Shown: piece by piece, positions 1 through 5,066 of the stretch
How the letters are laid out: each line of letters begins with the position of its first letter
Numbering within the stretch: position 1 is the first letter of the stretch
NCBI GenBank assembly: GCA_934526125.1
Contig: CAKSZU010000101.1
Span: 1-5,446 of the forward strand
From: an uncultured Faecalibacterium sp.
GTDB lineage: Bacteria; Bacillota; Clostridia; Oscillospirales; Ruminococcaceae
Length of the DNA: 5,446 bases
Reading direction: 5' to 3'
Translations under genes and position numbers: made by a program
The notes under the pieces: model-generated
Told to the model about the DNA's origin: nothing
The model's database searches: none
The model's input: the letters and a program-made list of their open reading frames with translations, nothing else

Positions 1-20
1 CCGCTGCCCCCGCAGATGCG

Positions 21-71
21 TTGGCTCTCCCTTCGGGAGAGCTGTCACGGCTTCGCCGTGACTGAGAGGGC
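21..71. repeat. Double-hairpin intergenic repeat element
   Basis: Two perfect 8-bp hairpins lie one base apart. The first is GCTCTCCC (24-31), loop TTC, GGGAGAGC (35-42). The second is GTCACGGC (44-51), loop TTC, GCCGTGAC (55-62). A TGAGAGGGC tail (63-71) follows, and its GAGAG could pair instead with CTCTC at 25-29, closing a three-way junction. There is no reading frame and no T-run, so it is not an ordinary terminator. The layout recalls short repeated intergenic palindromes that I remember from Faecalibacterium-like genomes. Membership of a multicopy family is inference, because only one copy is visible here. Confidence 0.6.
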
Positions 72-118
72 ATGCCGTTTCCAAGGTGCAAGCAAAGACG
101 GAGAGGGCGAGAAATCGC

Positions 119-158
119 AAAAAAGGAGCCGCCGCACAAAATGCTGTGCAGCGGCCCC
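119..158 (-). terminator. Rho-independent terminator of guaB
   Basis: On the minus strand, 17 nt after the guaB stop, GGGGCCGCTGCACA (158-145) pairs with TGTGCGGCGGCTCC (138-125). This gives a 14-bp stem with two G-U wobbles around a 6-nt loop (GCATTT), followed at once by six T (124-119). It is a textbook intrinsic terminator, pointing the same way as guaB. Confidence 0.93.
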
Positions 159-175
159 TTCCGGTTCACGGGAGA

Positions 176-1690
176 TCAGCCGTTGATGATATTGGGGGTG
201 GCGTTCTTCAGCACGACGTCGTGGCTGCCGCCCTCCACGATGGAGGTGGAGGAGACCACCGTCAGCTTGGCCTTCTGCTGCAGCTCGGGAATGGACAGTG
301 CGCCGCAGTTGCACATGGTACTCTTGACCTTGTACAGGGTGGTCTGCACACCGTCGGCCAGCGGGCCGGCGTAGGGCACATAGCTGTCCACGCCTTCCTC
401 GAAGCTCAGCTTGGTGGAGCCGCCCAGATCGTAGCGCTGCCAGTTGCGGGCGCGGTTGGAGCCCTCGCCCCAGTACTCCTTCATATACTGGCCGTTGATG
501 CGCACCTTGTTCGTGGGGCTCTCGTCGAAGCGGGCAAAGTAGCGGCCCAGCATGACGAAGTCGGCACCCATGGCCAGCGCCAGGGTGACGTGGTAGTCGT
601 GGACGATGCCGCCGTCGGAGCAGATGGGCACATAGATGCCGGTCTCCTTATAGTACTCGTCCCGGGCCTTTGCCACCTCGATGACCGCAGTGGCCTGACC
701 GCGGCCGATGCCCTTGGTCTCGCGGGTGATGCAGATGGAGCCGCCGCCGATGCCGATCTTGACGAAGTCGGCACCCTGCTCGGCCAGGAAGCGGAAGCCC
801 TCGGCGTCCACCACGTTGCCGGCGCCCACCTTCACGGTGTCGCCGTAGTGTTCGCGGATCCAGTGGATGGTGCGGCTCTGCCACTCGGAGTAGCCCTCGG
901 AGGAGTCGATGCACAGCACGTCCACACCGGCCTCCACCAGAGCGGGCACACGCTCGGCGTAGTCGCGGGTGTTGATGCCGGCACCCACCACATAGCTCTT
1001 GTTGGCGTCCAGCAGCTCGTTGGCATTTTTCTTGTGAGAATCGTAGTCCTTGCGGAACACGAAATACTTCAGGCTGCCCTCGGCGTCCACCAGCGGCAGG
1101 GTGTTGATCTTGTTGTCCCAGATGATGTTGTTGCAGTCGTGCAGGGAGGTGTTCTCCGGGGCGGTGACCAGCTTCTCGATGGGGGTCATGAAGGTGGTGA
1201 CGGGTGCGTCATCGGGGGTGTGGTTGACCCGGTAATCGCGGGAGGCCACGATGCCCAGCAGCTTGCCGTTCGGGGTGCCGTCGGCGGTGACGGCGATGGT
1301 GGAGTGGCCGGTGCGGGCCTTCAGCTCCAGCACGTCGTGGAGGGTGGCGGTGGGAGCCAGGTTGGAGTCGGAGACCACATAACCGGCCTTGTAGCTCTTG
1401 ACGCGGCGGACCATGGCGGCCTCGCTCTCGATGCTCTGGGAGCCGTAGATGAAGGACACGCCGCCCTCCCGTGCCAGTGCGATGGCCAGCTTATCGCCGG
1501 ACACCGACTGCATAATGGCGCTGACCATGGGGATGTTCATTTCCAGCGGGCAGGCTTCCTCCCCTTTGCGGTACTTCACCAGCGGGGTCTTCAGGCTGAC
1601 GGCAGCAGGGACATTTTCCGCAGAGGAATAACCCGGAACAAGCAGATACTCGCCAAAGGTGCGGGAAGGTTCTTCATAGAAATAAGCCAT
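176..1690 (-). CDS. guaB: Inosine-5'-monophosphate dehydrogenase (Tritrichomonas foetus-like type)
   Basis: Cytosolic enzyme that oxidises IMP to XMP with NAD+, the committed step of GMP synthesis. The 504-residue length fits the family. A (beta/alpha)8 barrel is interrupted at about residues 105-220 by a CBS-pair region. The catalytic loop reads [12 protein letters not shown] with nucleophile Cys320, where most bacterial enzymes have GIGPGSICTTR. The IMP phosphate site is SDGGI (Asp359). The flap contains EYWGEGS and NWQRYD, with Arg419-Tyr420 matching the Arg-Tyr pair that activates water in the T. foetus enzyme. From memory, the protein follows T. foetus IMPDH with an offset of one residue through most of its length. 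The start is supported by AAGGAG at 1704-1699, 8 nt before the ATG. It is a single-gene unit with its own promoter and terminator. No purine riboswitch or PurR box is evident in the leader. Confidence 0.96.
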   Translation of the reverse strand: MAYFYEEPSRTFGEYLLVPGYSSAENVPAAVSLKTPLVKYRKGEEACPLEMNIPMVSAIMQSVSGDKLAIALAREGGVSFIYGSQSIESEAAMVRRVKSYKAGYVVSDSNLAPTATLHDVLELKARTGHSTIAVTADGTPNGKLLGIVASRDYRVNHTPDDAPVTTFMTPIEKLVTAPENTSLHDCNNIIWDNKINTLPLVDAEGSLKYFVFRKDYDSHKKNANELLDANKSYVVGAGINTRDYAERVPALVEAGVDVLCIDSSEGYSEWQSRTIHWIREHYGDTVKVGAGNVVDAEGFRFLAEQGADFVKIGIGGGSICITRETKGIGRGQATAVIEVAKARDEYYKETGIYVPICSDGGIVHDYHVTLALAMGADFVMLGRYFARFDESPTNKVRINGQYMKEYWGEGSNRARNWQRYDLGGSTKLSFEEGVDSYVPYAGPLADGVQTTLYKVKSTMCNCGALSIPELQQKAKLTVVSSTSIVEGGSHDVVLKNATPNIING

Positions 1691-1785
1691 ACTCTAAACT
1701 CCTTTTTTCACAACGCAGTCCGCCGGAACGACAGTAAATCCATTTCACTTATCGTGCTTGGAACATGCTCAGAATGCTTGCACCT

Positions 1786-1814
1786 ATTCTAACACAAACG
1801 CAGGCATTTTACAA
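1786..1814 (-). promoter_or_regulatory. Predicted sigma-A promoter of guaB
   Basis: On the minus strand, a -35 element TTGTAA (1814-1809) lies 17 bp before a -10 element TAGAAT (1791-1786). A TG one base upstream makes it an extended -10 (TGTTAGAAT). The predicted start is near 1779, which gives an untranslated leader of about 89 nt before the guaB ATG. The leader shows only weak hairpins and no recognisable aptamer. Confidence 0.72.
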
Positions 1815-1933
1815 AACAAACTTTCCAAAACAGTCCTCTGGAAAAACAGTCACTTTGTATAAGAAAACGCCGCAAAGTAACACTTTTTTCCGGAAAATCA
1901 CCGGTCTGCCCTGCCCCGCTTCCCTCAGGACGC
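1815..1933. other. AT-rich intergenic stretch upstream of the guaB promoter, with inverted repeats
   Basis: No gene is seen here. Palindromic elements are present: TTTTCCGGAAAA (1886-1897, perfect 12 bp); GTCACTTTG (1849-1857) facing CAAAGTAAC (1873-1881), with 8 of 9 positions complementary across a 15-bp spacer; and TTTCCA (1822-1827) facing TGGAAA (1839-1844). AAAACAGTC also occurs twice 16 bp apart (1827-1835 and 1843-1851). Any of these could be an operator for guaB, whose -35 ends at 1814. No regulator can be named, and AT-rich sequence yields short inverted repeats by chance. Confidence 0.35.
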
Positions 1934-1966
1934 AAAAAAGCCCGTCCCGGAAAACCGGGCGGACTT
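1934..1966 (-). terminator. Rho-independent terminator closing the intergenic transcript
   Basis: On the minus strand, AAGTCCG-CCCGG (1966-1955) pairs with CCGGG-A-CGGGCTT (1950-1938) around a TTTT loop. The stem has 12 bp, with one bulged A and one G-U wobble, and leads into a run of six T (1939-1934). It lies 227 nt past the thioesterase stop and 120 nt before the guaB -35. It therefore ends either a separate small RNA or a long 3' untranslated region. In the plus direction the T-run is only TTTTCT, so any activity that way should be weak. Confidence 0.9.
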
Positions 1967-2119
1967 TTCTGCACACGAAGCGAGATACCGCCTGTGCGGC
2001 GCAGGGCCGACGACTGTGAAGGAGAACAGCCGGAGGAGGAGAAGGGGCCCCGCACCCGATATCTCTGAACAACAAGAAGAAAAAGATTTTGATCTCAAAA
2101 AGCGTCGTACGCTTTCTGT
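1934..2119 (-). ncRNA. Candidate structured small RNA, family not recognised
   Basis: A promoter at 2126-2154 and the terminator at 1934-1966 define a predicted transcript of about 185 nt. From its 5' end there is a 7-bp hairpin AAAGCGT/ACGCTTT with loop ACG (2115-2099), then a U-rich linker (about 2085-2067). A long imperfect hairpin spans 2065-1982. Its base is GAGATATCG/CGGTATCTC (9 bp, one G-U). Then come GTGCGG/CCGCAC (6 bp) and GGCC/GGCC with a bulge, and a 14-nt C/U-rich unpaired strand (2045-2032). At the tip is GGCTGT/ACAGTC with loop TCTCCTTC (2025-2018). The terminator hairpin follows. No plausible reading frame with a ribosome binding site exists inside. Both unpaired segments complement Shine-Dalgarno sequences. 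It could instead be the 3' untranslated region of the thioesterase mRNA. 6S RNA was considered because of the size and bubble, but the terminal arm is too short. Confidence 0.5.
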
Positions 2120-2189
2120 AACCATATTGTAACTCTTTTGTTTCCGTTTTGCAAGACCTTTTTGTATTTTTTTGTAACCGAATTGAAAC
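2117..2189. promoter_or_regulatory. Two pairs of 11-bp-phased TGTAAC-type direct repeats
   Basis: On the plus strand, TGTAAC occurs at 2117-2122, 2128-2133 and 2173-2178, with a variant TGAAAC at 2184-2189. Within each pair the copies start 11 bp apart, and the pairs start 56 bp apart, close to five helical turns. The pairs align at 14 of 17 positions. Direct repeats phased at one helical turn are the usual target form of OmpR/PhoB-family response regulators. That this is such a site is inference, and no cognate regulator is visible. One pair covers the -10 of the predicted promoter and the other lies about 62 bp upstream of its start. Confidence 0.4.
2126..2154 (-). promoter_or_regulatory. 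Predicted sigma-A promoter inside the intergenic region
   Basis: On the minus strand, -35 TTGCAA (2154-2149) is followed after exactly 17 bp by -10 TACAAT (2131-2126, 5 of 6 consensus). The predicted start is near A2119. No protein gene follows before the terminator at 1934-1966, so the promoter would drive the candidate small RNA. The -10 lies inside a pair of GTTACA repeats (2133-2117), which suggests control at this point. Confidence 0.6.
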
Positions 2190-2192
2190 TTT

Positions 2193-2933
2193 TTATTCCT
2201 CCGGGGTACCGGAAGCAAACTCCAGATAGCACTCGAAGGCGAGGTGTTCCTCCCGGCGGCCGGCCACATACCAGCCGTCGGCCGACGGGGCGTAGAACAC
2301 TTCCGCCTGCGCCCCCAGAGGGATCTCGCGGTGGTACTTGATGGAGACGAACTTCAGCGGGCCGGTCCGGAGGACTTCCAGCGGCAGGGCGTCGCAGGCG
2401 ATGTCCAGATAGCTGGCGTTGTTGACATGGCCGTTGAGGTCGCACAGGGAGTAGGCCGCCGTCCGGATCCCCGCGCTGGTCAGCTCCCGGCTCTTGTGGA
2501 CCAGCTGGGGCAGCTCCCCTTCCAGATCCTCGTTCCAGTAGTCCGGTGTGCGCCAGGAGGGCTGGCGGAGGATCCGCTCGTTGTCCGTGTCCACCACGAT
2601 CCAGCGGCTGTCCGCAAGGGCCAGCTCCTGCCCACTCTCGTCCAGGATATGGGTCAGGCGCTTCATGGAGCCCTTCTTGCACTGCTCGCAGGCGGTGACA
2701 AGGGTCAGCTTCTCCGCCCGCAGGGGCATCCGGGTGATCTGCACGGCCTGCTTCCCCACCAGGAACGCCGTGTGGTGCGCCTTGAAGAACGCATCGTCCA
2801 TGCCGTAAGCCCGGGCGTGGTCCGCCGCGGCCTGCTCAATGTAGCGGAACAGGGCGCTGGGCTTCAGCATCCGGCGGAAATCGCCGTCGCCGTTCTGTAC
2901 GATGGTCTGCTCGGTGTATTGGTTCAGTTTCAT
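2193..2933 (-). CDS. Acyl-ACP thioesterase, bacterial FatA/FatB-like
   Basis: Cytosolic enzyme that hydrolyses acyl-acyl carrier protein to release free fatty acid, ending or diverting fatty acid synthesis. The 246-residue product fits the bacterial double-hotdog thioesterases (Pfam acyl-ACP thioesterase family). The N-terminal hotdog starts with an FRRMLKPSALFRYIEQAA helix region. The C-terminal hotdog has the signature DLNGHVNNASYLD, giving Asp165, Asn167 and His169, and later KYHREIPLG with Glu203. These match the Asp-Asn-His-Glu set described for plant FatB; the Cys next to that Glu in plants is Ile here. The frame stays open upstream to 3101, but the ATG at 2933 is chosen: it begins the conserved domain, AGAAAGG (2947-2941) lies 7 nt before it, and the upstream extension is potD read out of frame. 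Chain-length preference cannot be read from sequence. The gene stands alone, with no fatty acid synthesis genes in view. Confidence 0.9.
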   Translation of the reverse strand: MKLNQYTEQTIVQNGDGDFRRMLKPSALFRYIEQAAADHARAYGMDDAFFKAHHTAFLVGKQAVQITRMPLRAEKLTLVTACEQCKKGSMKRLTHILDESGQELALADSRWIVVDTDNERILRQPSWRTPDYWNEDLEGELPQLVHKSRELTSAGIRTAAYSLCDLNGHVNNASYLDIACDALPLEVLRTGPLKFVSIKYHREIPLGAQAEVFYAPSADGWYVAGRREEHLAFECYLEFASGTPEE

Positions 2934-2948
2934 AAAAAAGCCTTTCTG

Positions 2949-2981
2949 AAAAAAGCTGCCGCAGACAGACCTGCAGCAGCT
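2949..2981 (-). terminator. Rho-independent terminator after potD
   Basis: On the minus strand, 7 nt past the potD stop, AGCTGCTGCAG (2981-2971) pairs with CTGCGGCAGCT (2964-2954) around the loop GTCTGT. This is an 11-bp stem with one U-G wobble, continuing into six T (2954-2949). It should end the pot operon. The thioesterase ribosome binding site starts one base beyond the T-run, so the same hairpin also sits in the path of any read-through into that gene. Confidence 0.9.
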
Positions 2982-2988
2982 CTGAATT

Positions 2989-4221
2989 TTAATATTGATT
3001 CCGGGTCTTTTTGCGCAGCTTGCGCCAGATGTTGAAGCAGGCCAGCGCCACCATGGCCAGCAGCAGCAGCAGGAAGATGACCCCGCTGCCGCCCTCGTCA
3101 TAGCTCTTCATCTCGCTCCACTTGACGTCCAGCTCGTTGTTCACCTCGTCGCTCAGGGCGGTGAACACCTTTTCCTTGGCGGCAAGCTCTTCGGGCGGGT
3201 AGGCGATCTCGCTCTCCTTCAGGTCGTCGTCCAGCACCTCCCAGACGTTTTCCAGCGGGGTGGTGTAGCCGATGTACTCGGCGTTGGCCTTGCCGATATC
3301 CGTCTCGCACATGAAGTTGATGAACATCTCGGCGGCTTCCTGATGCTCGCTGGTGGCCGGGATGGCCATGCTGTCCACCGACAGCACACTGCCCTCCTCC
3401 GGGAACACCCAGGCAAGGTCGGGGTTGTCATCGATCATGGTGATGGCATCGCCGGAGTAATAGACGCCGATGGCGGCCTCTCCGCCGATCATCTTGTCGA
3501 AGATCTCGTCCATGACGTAGGCCTGCACCAGCGGCTTCTGGGCTTTCAGCTCTTCCACCACCTCGTCCACCTCTTCGGGGGACTCCGGGTTGATGCTGCG
3601 GCCGCTCTTGAAGGCGGCGATGGCGTAGGCGTCGCGGCTGTTGTTGAACATCAGGATGTTGCCCGCGTACTGCTCATCCCACAGATCTGCCCAGCTGGTG
3701 GGTGCCTTGTCCACCATGGTGGTGTTGTAGATGATGCCGGTGGTGCAGAGCATGTAGGGCACGGTGTAGGCGTTCTGCGGGTCGTAATCCGCATTGCGGT
3801 ACTCCGGGTAGATGTTCCGGAAGTTGGGGATGTTGTCGTAGTTCAGGGGCTTGAGCATCCCCTCCGAGATCATCTTGGCCACCATGTAGTCCGAGGGGAT
3901 GATCACATCGTAATCCGCCGCGCCGGACTTCATCTTGGCGTAAAGGGACTCGTTGGAGTCGAAGGTGGTGTAGTTGACATGGATGCCGGTGAGCTTTTCA
4001 AAGGCGTCCACCACGTCCACGCTGTCGTCCGAGCCGTTGGAGATGTACTCGCCCCAGTTGTAGACGTTCAGGGTCATGTTCTGGCCCTTGAAGCGGGTCC
4101 AGTCGTAATCGTCCGACACCGAGACCTCGTCGGTGACCTCGATGGTGCCTGCCGCAAAGGCCGGCATCACGCAGCACACGGACAAAGCCAGCGTCAGCAG
4201 GAACACTGCAAAGCGTTTCAT
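2989..4221 (-). CDS. potD: Spermidine/putrescine-binding protein PotD, with C-terminal membrane anchor
   Basis: Extracytoplasmic solute-binding protein of a polyamine ABC importer; it captures polyamine outside the membrane and passes it to PotBC. The 410 residues start with a signal peptide (hydrophobic core about 4-20, likely cut after AFA at 23). The mature part has family hallmarks: LNVYNWGEYI (51-60), PSDYMV (109-114), YYSGDA (254-259), VDSMAIP (282-288) and GYTTPLENVW (318-327). It lacks a proper lipobox; Cys16 and Cys17 are preceded by LSV and SVC. Instead, residues 380-397 form a hydrophobic segment followed by a basic tail (RKLRKKTR), which suggests tethering by a C-terminal helix. 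Where E. coli PotD has Trp two residues before the pocket Asp, this protein has Ser281 before Asp283, so ligand choice may differ. Its ATG overlaps the potC stop (ATGA), which points to translational coupling. It is the last gene of the operon. Confidence 0.93.
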   Translation of the reverse strand: MKRFAVFLLTLALSVCCVMPAFAAGTIEVTDEVSVSDDYDWTRFKGQNMTLNVYNWGEYISNGSDDSVDVVDAFEKLTGIHVNYTTFDSNESLYAKMKSGAADYDVIIPSDYMVAKMISEGMLKPLNYDNIPNFRNIYPEYRNADYDPQNAYTVPYMLCTTGIIYNTTMVDKAPTSWADLWDEQYAGNILMFNNSRDAYAIAAFKSGRSINPESPEEVDEVVEELKAQKPLVQAYVMDEIFDKMIGGEAAIGVYYSGDAITMIDDNPDLAWVFPEEGSVLSVDSMAIPATSEHQEAAEMFINFMCETDIGKANAEYIGYTTPLENVWEVLDDDLKESEIAYPPEELAAKEKVFTALSDEVNNELDVKWSEMKSYDEGGSGVIFLLLLLAMVALACFNIWRKLRKKTRNQY

Positions 4222-5066
4222 GCCGCATCCCCCCCTCTCAGTGCCTTCTGATCCCGGCGGTAGCCCCGGCTCTCCATGGCGTTGGAGATCAGGATGATGC
4301 TCAGGATCACCACGAACATGATGGTGGACAGGGCGTAGATCTCCGGGCTGACCTTCTTGCGGGTCATGGAGTAGATGGCGATGGGCAGGGTCTCCACGGT
4401 GCCGCAGTTGAAGTAGGAGATCATGAAATCGTCGATGGAGTAGGTCAGGCAGATCAGGAAGGCCGACAGGATGGCCGGGCTGATCTCCGGCAGGATGACC
4501 TTGAAGAAGGCCTGCTTGGGGTTGCAGCCCAGATCCAGGGCCGCCTCATACAGCCTGATGTCCAATTGCTTGAGCTTGGGCGTCACGTTGAAGATGACGT
4601 AAGGCACGTTGAAGGCAATGTGCGCGATGAGCAGCGTCGGGAAGCCCATGATGGTATCCGGCAGCCAGGACACCCCCTCGGCAAAGCGCTGATACGCCAC
4701 AAAGAGCAGCATCAGGGAGATGCCGGTGATGATCTCGGGGTTGACCACCGGGATATAGGTGATGTTGGTGACCACCAGACGGCTCTTCCGGCCCATGGAG
4801 GCGATGCCCAGACTGGCCGCCGTGCCCAGCACCGTGGCGATGACCGCCGAGATCAGGGCCACTTCCAGCGAGACCGCCAGAGCCCGCAGGATGGAGGAGT
4901 TGTGGAACAGGCTGGCATACCACTTGAGAGTAAAGCCCGTGAACAGCGAGTAGCCCTTGCTCTGGTTGAAGCTGAACACGATCATATAGGCGATGGGCAG
5001 ATACATGAAGCAGAAAAACAGGATGATGTATGCCCGCTGCATCAGGCGCAGATGTTTCGTTTTCAT
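4218..5066 (-). CDS. potC: Spermidine/putrescine ABC transporter permease PotC
   Basis: One of the two membrane subunits forming the polyamine channel, paired with PotB and driven by the ATPase PotA, which is not in the window. The 282-residue length fits PotC. About six membrane helices are visible, near residues 12-34, 65-88, 101-124, 140-160, 196-216 and 245-263. Between the fourth and fifth lies the EAA loop that docks on the ATPase: YEAALDLGCNPKQAF, then ILPEI (173-194). The start is supported by GGAGG (5082-5078) upstream of the ATG. That ATG shares one base with the potB stop (TGATG), and the potC stop overlaps the potD start by 4 nt, so the three genes are tightly coupled. The C-terminus is encoded across a run of seven G (4235-4229), which also serves as the potD ribosome binding region. 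Confidence 0.95.
   Translation of the reverse strand: MKTKHLRLMQRAYIILFFCFMYLPIAYMIVFSFNQSKGYSLFTGFTLKWYASLFHNSSILRALAVSLEVALISAVIATVLGTAASLGIASMGRKSRLVVTNITYIPVVNPEIITGISLMLLFVAYQRFAEGVSWLPDTIMGFPTLLIAHIAFNVPYVIFNVTPKLKQLDIRLYEAALDLGCNPKQAFFKVILPEISPAILSAFLICLTYSIDDFMISYFNCGTVETLPIAIYSMTRKKVSPEIYALSTIMFVVILSIILISNAMESRGYRRDQKALRGGDAA

Noticed and set aside
1691..1779. Purine or other riboswitch in the guaB leader
   Set aside because: The leader is short, forms only weak hairpins and shows no known aptamer core or terminator/antiterminator pair.
86..1792. Long plus-strand reading frame of 568 codons opposite guaB
   Set aside because: It is the antisense shadow of guaB caused by GC-rich third positions. 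Its product is a low-complexity Val/Gly/Ala/His-rich sequence and it has no ribosome binding site.
1976..2050. Signal recognition particle RNA, because the plus strand shows a hairpin with a GAAGGAGA loop
   Set aside because: The conserved tetraloop and the adjacent symmetric and asymmetric internal loops of the SRP helix are missing, and the promoter and terminator point the other way.
1789..2055. GTG-started minus-strand reading frame of 88 codons through the GC-rich intergenic segment
   Set aside because: It has no ribosome binding site, runs straight through the strong terminator at 1934-1966 into AT-rich spacer, has low-complexity composition, and overlaps the structured RNA.
1982..2065. 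6S RNA, suggested by the transcript size of about 185 nt and by GAGAT...ATCTC ends around GC-rich stems with a central bubble
   Set aside because: The paired region is only 84 nt and the arm beyond the bubble is 6 bp. 6S RNA has a much longer arm and a closing stem formed by the transcript ends, which is not seen here. A covariance search would settle it.
2099..2115. The 7-bp hairpin AAAGCGT/ACGCTTT as the terminator of the thioesterase gene
   Set aside because: The stem is short and only two T follow it beyond the stem. It is kept as the 5' hairpin of the candidate small RNA, though weak termination here cannot be excluded.
2934..3101. N-terminal extension of the thioesterase frame to 3101
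   Set aside because: The extra 56 residues are the potD 3' end and the terminator read in another frame (Cys and Trp runs). The ATG at 2933 has its own ribosome binding site and begins the conserved domain.
2995..4251. Long plus-strand reading frame of 418 codons opposite potD
   Set aside because: It is the same antisense artefact; the product is rich in Val, His, Gly and Asp repeats with no recognisable domain.
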